Positions 47,501-59,209 of a stretch of 64,000 nucleotides of DNA are shown one piece after another. The notes under the pieces are model-generated. The model had not been told where the DNA came from. It saw nothing but the letters and a program-made list of their open reading frames with translations, and did not search any database. Numbering within the stretch: the first letter of the stretch is position 1; the number at the start of each line of letters is the position of its first letter. The position numbers and the translations under genes are program-made. This DNA is from Verticillium longisporum. Taxonomy: Eukaryota > Ascomycota > Sordariomycetes > Glomerellales > Plectosphaerellaceae. Where the stretch lies: contig JAETXT010000006.1 in NCBI GenBank assembly GCA_019188255.1, positions 1,054,001-1,118,000 on the forward strand. The letters are read 5' to 3'.

Positions 47501-50500
47501 CTAGGATTAGTTATTAGCTATAGCGTATAATCGTAGGCGATTATATTAATAGGGTTATCTTCTCTTAATTATTATATCCTTAAATTATTAATCTTAATTT
47601 CTTATATAGGGCTTAAGGGAGGCCTTTTACCTCTCTTATAAGCTAGTATCTAAAGATCTTAGTACTAGGAAACGCGGATCTCCTAATTAATACGATTACT
47701 CTAACTACTAGGAGTAAGTCGATTTCCTCCTAATTGGACTATTTAAATAGCTTCCTAGGGGTCGTTATTCTACCTTTATTATATAATTAAATAGCTAGGT
47801 CGTACCCCTATTATTCCCTTTTAATAATGAATTAGCGCTCGATCTATAAAGTCCTAGTTATACTATTCTTACGATCCGTAAAAGCCGCTTATAATAGATT
47901 CGTAGCGTTTATTAATTTCCTAGGTCTCCTATATCGTTATAGTAGAATTAGCTCTAAGTATTTAAATAGTTCTAGGGTCTCTAGAGTTCGAATTACTATT
48001 ATCTCCCTAGCCTATTAATCTAGCGATCTATTATATAGCTTAATATATATTCCTCTAAACTCTATTAGGCTATTAACTATTTCGACCGTAACCGCTATAT
48101 TAGAAATTAATATAACCTTATAGGGACCGGTCTATTTCTCCCGCTCTTAGAATATAAGAACGTCGCTTCCTAGCTCTAGCGATCTTAGTAGTAATTACTT
48201 AGTATTTAGTCCGTTATAGGTATTAAGAGCGTTATTAACCTTCTATTTAGCGATTATTCGCTAAAGCTCCGCTATCGCTTTATTAACCGCTTTAGCGCGC
48301 TACGCCTAGGTCGTAATAGGCGCTAAGTTAGTAGTAATCCTAGGCATCGCCCCGAATACGAGTAGTATAGGCATTAATCTATTAGGCCTAGCGGTATCGT
48401 TTACTGCTTTTATAGCTCCTTAAAGTAGCGATTCTAGGCTCGTATTGCGAGACTCTACCTTTAAGATCTCGTATACTCTATATATTAGCTTATAATAGCT
48501 CTTAACCTTACCGATTAACTAATAGGCCTCTATAGGGATCTAATAGTAGGTTATACCTAGGAGGCGTACCTCTATTCTAAACTCTACGGAGGTAAAGTTC
48601 GTTCTAGTATTAATAGTTACGACGTCTAGAGGCCTAAGGTATATATCTAATTAATACTTCTTAAGAGCTTCCTACGTTACGTAAGCTATGAAATTAGGAA
48701 TGAAAGTTATAGATTAGAATCCTATATTTATATCGATTATATAAAGAATAGGCTTTCTATTTAAATATATAATATCGATTAAAATCTCGTAATTAAAGTT
48801 AATATTTAACCTTAAAGTAAACTTAAAGTATTACGGAGACTTCCCTTTAATCTAATAATAATAATAGAAGTAGTTTATTAGCTCTAGAGCGTCCCGATTT
48901 ACGTCCTAGTCTACTCTCTAGAATAGGTTCTATAGCTTCTCTATAAATAGGTAACCGAACCGCTTATAAATATATCGAAGCTCTACTTCTATTAGAAACG
49001 CTATTTTATCGCTCTCTATCCCTATTATATATATAATCCCGGAGCTAGTATAGGTCTTTATATCTAGGAAGAACTATAAATAGCCCTATTTACGAAAAAT
49101 AGGTATATACTCTTAGATCTCCCTAATACGTTTTACTAGCTTATTATATATATTATCTAAATAGACTCCGAGATCGTCTATATCCTTAATATAAAGTAGG
49201 AATAGGGTATCTATTAGGACGATATAGAACGTAATTCTCCTAATTAGTATTAGAATAGTAATCTCCTCTATCGTAGAAATAGGATTTCCTACTCCGAATC
49301 TTACTCTAGCCCCTATTCCCTACTTATTAACTATTAAGCTTAATATTAGGGCTATTAGGGCCCTTATTTATAAAGCTCCTATTATAGAAACTAATACTAC
49401 GCCTATATTAGGGATAATACTATATTATATAGAAGTATTATTAATCTAATATTAAGTAAAGAGCTACTCTATCGGAGCTATTATTTTAGCCTTCGGACTA
49501 TTCCCCCTAATTCTATATTAGAACGACTTATTTACTAGGAAGTATATAATATAGGTATTTATTAATTCGCTCTTAGGATTAGACCTAAAAGCATCGTCTA
49601 CTCCTAGCTTATTAGAAATAGGATTATCTAATTCCGAGCTCTTAATAGGTTCTATTATTATTAAAAACTAATAATATCCCTTCTATTAATCCTTATATAC
49701 TTCCTATATACGTTTCTATTACTCTTTTAAACGTTATTATTTTTTAGGAGAGTATTTTATCGATCTATAATCTAATTTAGAATATATCTAGTATTTACGA
49801 ATTCTAGATAATTAATAATTATTAGTTCTATATATTAACTATTCTCTACGATCTCCCCTTCTATTAGCCTAGCGATATCCGCTCTTATAACGTCTATTAG
49901 TATAGAAGTACCTAAGCGTTCTAGTATTCTCCTCTACTTTTAATATACTCTTAAGCTATACGGATAATATATTAAAAGATCGCTCCGGCCTTATTAATAT
50001 AATCTTTAGCTCTAGGATACCTTAAACCGCCCTTAGAGTATTTATATAGAGATAAGTCTCTTCCTTAAACGTAGGGCTAAGTACTCTCTAGTACTATTAA
50101 AGCCTATCTAGAAGGATCTAGAGAACTTCTATTCGTAGCTTTCCTATATTATTAGCTTCTATTATTATAGAGTAGAATATTATCGAGCTCTAATCTATAT
50201 AATACTATACTCTATTAATCTCCGAATCGAACTATTATTTAATCGCTAAATATATTTAATGGAGTCCTATACTCTAGTTTATATATTCTAGGAAGAAAGT
50301 TTATATACGCCCTAAAAGTATATTCGGGAAGAATATATAGAGCTATATATAGTGGATTTATAATAGTTTATAAACGTTTATAAAGATATATATTTTATTA
50401 TTAAGGATATTATATATCTCCTTAGAATAATTACTCTCTTTATTCTAAAGCGATATAAATTATTTAATTATAGCTCTATCGATTAATGAATTTACCGATT

Positions 50501-51579
50501 CGTATAGTAGTAGAATATAGTACTAAGCTAGTAGGTTCTAGGTAATATTTAGGGATAAGGTCTTATTTCTTTACGATTAAAGCGTAATCTCTTATTAGCT
50601 AGATACCTACTCTATTAATTAGATAACCCTAGAACTAGGGGCTATCGGGGATCTATCCTCCCTATTTATAGTTTTTAGATTTAGGATAGCTAAGCGTTCC
50701 CCGTAGATTATTGCTCGTCGTTCTATTAGTCTCGCTATTCCTCTACTCTTTAGAGTACTAAATCCTAGTCGGTAGTAATCGACTCTATTATATTAAGTAT
50801 CTCTTCCTATAAAAGTATTAGGATTAATCTCTTCGACGTCTTAGCGTTTATTACTCCTAGAAGAGGGATCCCGCGCTCTATTAGATATACCTTTAGCGCT
50901 CGAGTAATCGTTATATTATAGGAGTTAAAGTCCTCTTCGGTCTAGCCCTAGAAGTCTTCGATAAACGCCTCTAGGAAGTAAACTCCCTTTATAGTCCTAT
51001 ATACGTTTATTACTTTAAGGATCTAAGCGCTCTTAAGATCTACCGATATTAAATCTAATAATCTAAGGAACTATAATTCTACTCTATAAACGATAAAGTT
51101 AATATCGAGACCCTTCCTAACCTTCTATATTAAGTGTAATATATTAAGTTCTTCTAGAATACCGTCGAACTCCTATTATATCTTTTTAGCGCTCTCTAGC
51201 TCTATTATGGAGCTATTACTATAATCCGAGGAGCTTATTATCGCTAATTTTATTAAAGCTCTACTATAGCTAATTAACTATTCTATAGAGCTTCGTTTAT
51301 CGGGTTTAATAGCTAGTAATATAGCCTAGGTAGTAATCTTAGGCGTAGGAGTCCTAAAGTACTCGAAGTAGATAGTACTCCTATAGATTACGTAATAAGG
51401 GATTTCCCTATTACTAAGCTCTTATAAGAGTCCTAAAGTACTTAAAGCAAACGGTACTCTTACGATTACTTATAAAGTATAACCGATAAGCTTACGTATA
51501 GCGAATTTACTATCTATAGGATCGATCCTAACTTCTCTAGCTCTAGCTATTCTATTATTACGTTAAACGTAATACTAAT

Positions 51580-51868
51580 TAATATTAAGAGGGCTTTATT
51601 GCTTATATAAACCCTAATTCATTATTTTAGCTATACCTAAGAGCTCTGAATTAGTAAAGTAGGTAATATAAGGGTTATAATTATTAATGATTCTATCTCT
51701 CTAAATTACCGCTACCTACGTAAATTAGATATACCTATCTAATTTACCGATTACGTAAGCTATGAATTACGTACTCCTGAGAGCTATGAATCCTAGCCCT
51801 AGTAATTACTATATCGGTAAATCCTATATAGTGATTACCGACCTAGGTAATCCCCTAATATTAGTTCA
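51580..51868 (-). repeat. LTR (5' LTR of the copia element)
   Basis: Right-hand 289-bp LTR; on the minus strand it begins TGAACTAATATTAGG and ends CTTAATATTA, consistent with TG...CA ends in which the terminal CA became TA. Confidence 0.85.
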
Positions 51869-53150
51869 ATATTTAATATATTTAATATTCGATTAAGCTT
51901 TTAAGAAGAAGGGTAATATTTAAAGCTTCTTAATTAGAAATATATATAAAATCGACTTTTATAAATAAATTCCTATTAAAGATTACCTCTTCCCTAAAGA
52001 TTAATGCTTTTTAATAGAGCTTTATATTACCCTTAAGCCCCTTTATCGATAAATAATATAAATATAAGGATAGAATAAAGGTAGGAGCTATAATACCTTT
52101 TAGGAGGTTCTTATTAGAATAGAATATATTCTAGAGAGGATAGAGGAGTAAAAAGCGTTTTTTAATAATCCGAATAATAATAGCTAATAATAGGAAAAGT
52201 AAGCCTCTTTAAATACTTATAAATAAGTATAGTATTAGTAAAATAAACGATCTATATTATTTCCGATTAATTAAATACTTCTAGAATATATCTATAATAA
52301 ATATATAAATATATTATAATACCTCGAAGCCCTTATTAAAGACTTATACTATTATTTCCGTCTATCTATTATTAATATATAATAGAAGTTAAATTAATAT
52401 TATATAAAGCTTAAGGAGTCCTTTCTCTATATAGCTATTATAATCCTCTATTTTAGCCTTAGATATTAATAGCTTTAAATATAATAATTAAGCCCGGAAT
52501 AGTATATATAGCTTTATTATATATAGTAGGGCCTCTATTAATAGTAAGAGCGCTAATATTATTCTCCTTTTATATCCTCCTCGAATCTTTAAAGAGATTA
52601 TAGCTAAGGCGGCTTTAAATAGCTATAGGACCTTTAGCCTATAGCGCCCCTAATAAGCTTTAACGATTAAGTATAGAGTAGGTATTAGAAAGTTCTAGTA
52701 CTTAATCCTAAGCTTAATAAGTATCTTAGCCTTAATCTCTTATAGGATTCTATTATTAAGGACTTTATTACTTAGTAATTAGGCCGCTAAGAAGTATATC
52801 CTATTATTAGTAAATTCGCCCTTAATATCTTAGCGATATCTACGATATTAGTAGACTATAAGAGGGCATTTAGCCTCTTAAAGCTAACTCTAACGTTATA
52901 GAGGTTAGGAATAGCTTTAGATATACTAGAAGAGCTTTAGTACTTTAATAACTAGCTTCGTCGAGGAGCAATTTAGCTAGGAGGGTTATATTAGGGCTCG
53001 ATAATAGCGAATCGTCTTAATATTACGGAATCTAGGTCTTAGGTAGGTTAATAACTATCGTAATAGCTTTATTATTAACTAAATAAGTTAGATATTTATA
53101 AATAGGACTAAATAACTAAATCTATTGAATTCGGCGGACTAAATAACTAA
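51869..53150 (+). mobile_element. RIP-degraded hAT transposon relic (C-terminal dimerisation domain readable)
   Basis: At 52815-52990 one plus-strand frame reads FALNILAISTI, then RAFSLLKLTLTL, then LDILEEL and NNLRRGAI-like residues (with stops). This is the hAT-family C-terminal pattern: LAIPAMSADCERVFS, KLTLTSQR, LE-x-L and LRRG. The upstream 900 bp are equally AT-rich and presumably the rest of the transposase. The left end adjoins the copia LTR. Terminal inverted repeats were not resolved; TAAATAACTAAAT repeats near 53105-53150 may mark the right end. Confidence 0.65.
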
Positions 53151-53702
53151 ATCCGATACCTATATTTAACTTGTTTGGTCGGGGTGCAGTACTGCTTATA
53201 AGGCAGATCTAAGTTATTCATAGACATATCGCATCTATACTCGGCTACTCCCGTCAAGGATGTGCGCGGCTAATAGCATATAGCTTATCGACATACACCA
53301 CCCGGAAATACCAGGATACGTTAGCGTAGACCAGATCTACGTCGAGGGCGCGGATAGTATCTTCCGCAACCAATGCGCAAGCTCTGGTACGGGGAGAAGC
53401 TGACAGTCAACTTTGGCCACATGTTCCTGCGGGACCAGGGAGTCCGGTGCAAGTGCGAGGTATGCGCGAGTTCGGTGTCGAGAGACATTCACGCGCAAGA
53501 CTTTGGAGCAATTACAGCAGGCGTAGCCATCCATAAATCAGCCGCCGATCCAGCTCTCAATGACCTTCCATTATTTATGAGAGAGCAAACGGAATTCCAC
53601 ACGATCTACCCACGGTTCTGCTACTCGCCGGCTTCCAACGGGCACCGTAAAACCGCCCCCGGTCTTTGCTTTGGCCCTGTCGCCCGTCGCCCCTGGGCCC
53701 GC
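53151..53702. other. GC-normal strip with a possible protein remnant
   Basis: A plus-strand stretch at 53373-53480 encodes LWYGEKLTVNFGHMFLRD and then CKCEVC. The GEKLTVNFG string followed by closely spaced cysteines recalls the end of a SET domain with post-SET cysteines, but the frame is too short and has no upstream partner. I treat it as an unproven remnant. Confidence 0.25.
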
Positions 53703-54494
53703 CTACACATTGTACTTTGTCCTGATGAGCTCGTAGTTGGCGCGCATCAGCAGCTGGCAGGTCTCGCCTCCCTTGGACGACGCCCTCCAGACGCCGTTGA
53801 AGCTGCGGGCCCTTTTCTGGGTCCAGTCGGCGTCGTTGCGGATGTCGCGGCTGCCGATGTGCAGCTCGGGGAAGCCGCTGGCCCTCTTCGCCCGGTAGAG
53901 GGCGTTGGCGCCCTTGTTGGAGCCGGCGACGACCAGGTTCTGCCAGCGGCTGTGGAGCATGAAGCTGCCGGCCTCGCGGTCGCCCCAGCGGTAGATGGCC
54001 TGCACGCCTCCCGACGTGGGCCCGTTGGGGCCCGTGTGGTTCTGCCTCTTGTGCTTCATGCAGGTTTTGCCGCCTAGGCTCCCGCGGTGGAAGAAGACGT
54101 CCTTGCCGACGCGAGCGCTTTGTCGTTTGGTGAGGCCCTCTTCGTCTACGTCTTCGTCGTCATGCGCGATGTAGTCGCGGGTGACCCAGATCGTGACGTG
54201 ATCCCCGTCGTCACGCTTCATGAGGGAGTGCCTGTACACTGCGAGCGAGGCGGTGGTCAGTATCAGCCAGAACTGCTGCCGCGATCAGGCAGGATGATGC
54301 GACTCACTCTCCGTCAGGTTGACGCCGTGGGCATCAGCGAGCTCAAGGTCACGGGGCCCCAAGACGTCGTCGCGCTTGAAGAGGGTCGTCTCTTGCAAGC
54401 CGTGGGAGATGTCGGACATGTCGGCGTCTGGCAGGGCCAGGGCCATGGTCGTGGCGGCGAAGAGGCCGGGGAGGAGGATGGATTGGAAATGCAT
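53703..54494 (-). CDS. Small secreted protein with multiple dibasic sites (effector candidate)
   Basis: Two exons (54494-54308 and 54238-53703) give 240 residues. The ATG at 54494 starts a clear signal peptide (MHFQSILLPGLFAATTMALA). The pro-like region contains Lys-Arg pairs at FKRDD, MKRDD and TKRQSARVGK, possible Kex2 sites, which would release a C-terminal basic domain with GGVQAIYRWGDREAGSF, SNKGANALYRAKRA and WTQKRARSFNGVWRA. Only two cysteines are present in the mature part. I recognise no family. It lies 550 bp from the large RIP block, a position where pathogen and endophyte fungi often keep effector genes; a role as effector is inference. Confidence 0.72.
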
Positions 54495-57400
54495 CGTGGA
54501 ATGTAGCTGAGAGGTGAGTGACGAGGTGATGGTGATGGTATGCTTTGTATGCTTGGTGTCGAACAAAATTCTGGCTTTGAAGCCGGGCACCTTGGCATTT
54601 TATACGCTTTGCCGTCTGGTATCCTGGTCGTCCTCCGTTCTCGAGACCCAGTCGTCGTCCGGGTCGAGTCCTAACGATAGAGTGGCTGATCCGGTGGGCC
54701 ACATGCAGTGACAGCGAGGGGTATCGCCGTGCCCTCCAGAGATCAAGGGTCCGGGCCGGGTGAAGATTCTCGTAACATGCTGAAGACGGGTGATTGATCT
54801 TCTTGGCGTGTAGGAATGGATGGCCCGAATCCGTCTTGCCCGCCCCCAGATACGCGTCGCTGGACAATTATCGTCGTCGACGCAACGTCTTGGCCGTTAC
54901 CGTCTGCAACATCGCGGGATTCGGCAGGGCTGTCCAGGTGGCCAAGACTGACCCAGACGCACCGCAGCAAATCTCACTTGCGCTGCGTCAGGAAACGCGA
55001 ATAGCAATATGGGGTCAGGAGTTTCGACCCTCCTTCCCCTTGCGGACAATCGACCACAATCCGCGTATTTCGTGCATGGAGAATGCACGGGTGCGTGCCC
55101 CTGCAGAAGAGCCTCGCCCCCGCTGGAGAGTTGTCAGTGAGGGCCGTTTGCTGTCGGATGCATCAACATCCGGGAGGCTCGCAATGGAGGCTCACAGCCG
55201 AACAGCCACTACAGCTACTCACTACTGTAGCACGATAAGGATGATGCTGTCGGGGTCCCCCGCATGAATTATTTCCTACTGCGACTTCGCCACCGATGAG
55301 ATGTCTAGTAGCCACAAGTCCATCTCATTGTCTGTCTTATTCGATCGTGTCGCTCAAGCAGAGCAAAACAGTAGGCCAGAGACCTTAGTAACCGGCGAGA
55401 AAATATCAAGTCTACACGGCGGACGAAGAAGCAAAGGCATTCATCAAGCCCTGTTGATGCTTTGAGGTCAGGAGATGAGGCAGACTCTCTCGCCTGGAAA
55501 ATAGAGGCCATAGAGCAGGCCGGGGAAGAGAATTTTGAAGCGCAAGAAGCAAAACGGAGGGCCGAGGCTACATGTTCTTGTGGCTATTAGTGATCCCTTT
55601 AGCTTCTGTAAGTCCCACCCACCTTACTCTCCTCGGCGTGGTAGTGCCGTCGTTCTGCTGATGCTCCGCGTGAAATCATCGCGTGTCTATCTACTCGACG
55701 AACTTTGCGAGAATGTTGAATTGCAGGCTGGGTTCTGTCACAGGCTATGTCTGCCGGACGGCAGGTAGGCAGGGGGTCTTCAATAGACGAGCAGAGGCTC
55801 GGATCATGGCTGTGCTTGACACGATTGGCGTACCCGAACGTTGGCCTTAGCTTAGACCTTACATCGACAATCATTCCCATAGCCGCTGAAGAATAATGTC
55901 TACAGTATACTTGCCTTGGAATTGATGGGTGTGAGTTGAGGTTGATGGAGACGATGAATTTTGCTAGCAGAGAGACGGTTTCCATAGACTGTAGTAAGAG
56001 TGTGTAGAGTATACCACTCCTTTTATACTCAAATCCTAGCCTCCTTGGTCCATGCAATAACAACAGTTGTCGACGAAATAGTAACCCTGCCTGCGACCTA
56101 AACATTACTATACACAGTCGCCGCGCCATAACTACCCGCCCCAAGTACTTTGGAGTGTAGCGAACAGGCGTGGGGCCACTGCCGATGCCGCTCTGGACAT
56201 GTGAAGCACACTAATTAAGGCGCCAACCAAAAAGAGTAAATTATGGAGACTTGTGTTGGTTAACAGAACGTCTCTCCCTCAGTAGTCTACGTGGAGATTC
56301 TCTGCGGTAGGGCCCTTTTCAGGGTAAGGTAATGAGCAGAGTGAAAAGGTCTTCCGCAGGCGATATCCGCAGTCAATCAATAGGTATGGAATAAGAACAC
56401 ATCTGAATTCTGGCCCACCACAGCCCTTATATACGCGCTCGTGTAGTCCCCAGCCCCTAGCCAGCCTCCTGTCCCGTGGTTCCGCAGGTGCCTCCTGACA
56501 GTCTTCAAACTAACTGAAAAGAAATGACGAGTGCTGCTAGGTGTTGTGTCTGGGCAGGCATCATGCGCAAACACACGCTGAGGCAGACGGAAGAACGGCA
56601 CTTGCCAGGCAGCAAATTAATGCACGTCTGGTGAGCTGCGCCTGATCTTGGTAATCGAAACGGCCAGGTGCTGAAGCATGGAGACACATACACCGCGCTG
56701 AGCCGATGTTATCAAGTTGTCATGTGTCAATTTTCTAGTGCGGCTTAGCATCGTCCTGGCATGTGTACTCAGAACAACGCAAAGTCCATCCCCTGCACGT
56801 CGTCAGCAGGTGGCCGAATTCTGGTCGGACCGCTTCTAGATCCGATGACACTCATGCCGCAGAGCTGCCTTCGTATCCATCATGCACTCATGTGGCACAG
56901 AAACTGGGTACTGAAGACTGAGGACTGACACAGAGGTCCAGACGTTCTGAAGAAGGCTTCCATACACCACAACATGACTTAGATCATGTCGAATACGACC
57001 TTGGAACGGAAGCAATACTGCCGATCTCTGCTGCGAATGTGACGCGCCGCGGAGGGCTTCAAACCACATGACTGATGGCTGTAGCACTCTAGTATATTTT
57101 CAGGAACTTTTGTCCATCGCTAGACATTGAGGCGTCACGAATGCAAACCGTTATTGGCAGTAAACCTTGACATTCGTCAGCGGAGCCAAGCTTTCCGAGG
57201 CAGGCTTGGCTTGACCTGCAGGTCCAACGGAATCGCCATTCTCTTCGTCGCCGTTGTTAGACGAGAAGAGTACGTTGAGGCTGAATGTAAATGATATCGC
57301 CATTTCATCGACATGCATTCTCATATGCGAAACACATGCAAGTCATATCGGACGGGCGCACGCAAAGACCTTGGCGATTGCGAAATTCACCAATATCACT

Positions 57401-57530
57401 ATCTATGACACTGCCACTACAATCGCGGACTGGGATCTTGGTTGATAAATAAGGCCGTCCTCCGGGGGTTCATCTCGAATGGTATGGGCAAACTCAACAC
57501 TACTACCCACGACTTCATACTTCTGACACG
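54495..57530. other. Gene-poor 3-kb region
   Basis: Composition is normal. The frames present are short, without domains, splice partners or codon bias; the largest (minus, 55599-56144) shows no recognisable motif. No RNA gene or repeat was recognised. Confidence 0.4.
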
Positions 57531-58454
57531 ATGAGAACAGCTGTCGTGCTTGGGCTTCTGGCCCCCTTCGCCTTTGGGAACTGTACGTTTTGGGCACGCC
57601 CATGAACTGATTCATTCTCTAACCACATAAGGACAGATCTTTTTCGAAGCATCACAGTGAACGGTGGACGTTCGGCCAACTGGGAATTTGTTCGTGAGAC
57701 CGCCAACAATCCCACCAGCAACCCCATCGAAGACGTCAGCTCGCCGCTTCTGAGCTGCTATGAGAAAATTGGCCGCCCAGTTTCGGACGTGCAGACTGTG
57801 GCACCGGGCACTCGCATCAGATTTCCCTCCAGCGCTCCAATCGGGCACCCCGGTCCAGTGCTTTTCTATCTGGCCCGTGTGCCCGATGGCCAGGATGTCA
57901 ACTCCTGGGCACCCACCGGTAATGTCTGGTTCAAGGTGGATCAGTACGGTAACACGCCCGGTGTGAACACTCAGTTTGCTGTCGAGATGACCGAGATCTT
58001 CACCACGATCCCAGCAAGCCTCCGCCCTGGCAACTACCTTCTCCGCGCTGAGCACATTGCACTCCACTCCTACCAGAAGCCACAGTTCTCCCTCGCTTGT
58101 GCGCAGCTTCAAGTCACTGGCTCCGGCCCTGATTTTCCGGAATCATTCGTCTCCTTCCCAGGGGCATACAAGGCTGATGATGCTGGTCTGTCATTCAACA
58201 TCTACACCGGCACAAGCAACCCGTATCCCTATCCCGGCCCGGCCGTATGGGTTCCTTCAACCCCTCCACCACCACCACCCCCGGCCACGACTCTTGTAAC
58301 TCGCACCACAACTGCAGTCCCGCAGCCAACGGGCCCGGTGTGCGCACGCTTATGGGCCCAGTGCGGCGGCCAAGGCTTTGTAGGACCAACCTGCTGTGCT
58401 GCTGGGGCGTGTATCAAGCATAACCAGTGGTTCAGTACTTGCCTGAACAGCTGA
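57531..58454 (+). CDS. AA9 (LPMO-like) protein with CBM1 and an altered copper site
   Basis: Exons 57531-57582 and 57637-58454 (intron GTACGT...GACAG, 54 nt) give 289 residues. The signal peptide MRTAVVLGLLAPFAFG is followed by NYLFRSITVNGGRS, where AA9 enzymes have the invariant N-terminal His; here the codon is AAC (Asn). The rest is AA9: NPIEDVSSPLLSCYE, GHPGPVLFYLARV with the second brace His, YLLRAEHIALH, and VSFPGAYKADDAGLSFNIY. In QFSLACAQ the axial Tyr of QFY is Ser. A Pro-rich linker leads to a full CBM1 (CARLWAQCGGQGFVGPTCC and three more Cys-containing blocks). Such a protein should bind cellulose, but normal copper-dependent oxidation looks unlikely. A different donor (GT at 57587) would give NCTTDLF instead, also without His. 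Confidence 0.85.
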
Positions 58455-59209
58455 GCTGGTCGTGTGGAGGGTGATAATAGCCAATCGCGACTTTCCGGCA
58501 CGAACAAGCTGCTATCTTGAAAAGCAAAAGGATCCGTCAGATGGACTGAAGTGCGTGGCGATACGTTGTCGTACTCCAAAAGCGTGACAGAGTTAGTTAG
58601 AGTGCCCCAGCACCTTCATATCAAGACGTCAACAATTGAGCAAATTTCGTTGAGTTAGCCCCTTAGCACTGACTTTGTAGAGAATAAAGTTGTATCACGC
58701 TGAAGCTAGCACAACTACCGTCGAAGTCCGGAGAGTTGCTCCCTCTGGAACTATTTGTTGGAATGGCAACGAAAGTTTCACAAGAGACTGGATAGCTCCT
58801 TCGCTAAGGCAGCTGCATCCTGTGATCCCCACAGGTGCATGTGGCGCTTTGACACTTCGGTCTGATGGGACAAGACATCACGAGAACAGGTCCTCTCCGC
58901 ACCAACCCCACACGCAACACAGGGTGGGGCGCGGGGACGTTGTGCCGGATTGTGGTGCCGTGCTCCCAACCTTGCACCATGGCTTAACATTGCGGGGTTA
59001 CAGCTATAAGACCCCAAGCTAGATTGTTGGGTGACATTTCGGGGGTGGATTACGGCAAGTTATTGGTCTTGTCCCTGAATTTTTTTTTTTAATAAAATCG
59101 CTTCCCCGCTCGGGCAGGCACAGCAGAAGTGTCTTCTTTGCTGTGAACTCGAGATATTGTGATAAGCAAGACCTCACGTGCCAGGAGGAACCTGCATGAA
59201 CCCAGCAAG
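58455..59209. other. Intergenic region, nothing recognised
   Basis: About 750 bp between co-directional genes. A poly-T/A tract lies near 59080-59090. No gene supported. Confidence 0.4.

Larger units (their letters stand above)
44303..51868 (-). mobile_element. Complete RIP-mutated Ty1/copia-type LTR retrotransposon
   Basis: Two 289-bp direct LTRs (44303-44591 and 51580-51868) bound a 7.0-kb interior. On the minus strand, stop-riddled pol relics are readable: near 48940-48980 RFGYLFIEKL, the integrase zinc-binding start, and near 48580-48650 LDVVTINTRTNF with NFTSVEF, the integrase core (D-x-G-x-NFTS region). A protease-side segment lies further right (about 49190). Protease-integrase order reading leftwards, before the remaining pol, supports copia. 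The minus-strand 5' LTR starts TGAAC and is followed by TAGTATTA, which fits a RIP-changed initiator-Met tRNA primer site (TGGTATCA). Target duplications could not be recognised. It is certainly inactive. Confidence 0.8.

Noticed and set aside
44298..51873. 5-bp target duplication flanking the copia element
   Set aside because: The flanking pentamers (TAATT and ATATT) do not match; in RIP-mutated AT-rich DNA any resemblance would be meaningless.
53373..54077. 234-residue plus-strand frame
   Set aside because: Mostly antisense to the secreted protein gene at 53703-54494, which has a signal peptide and a clean intron.
55599..56144. 181-residue minus-strand frame
   Set aside because: No domain, no signal, irregular composition and no neighbouring exon.
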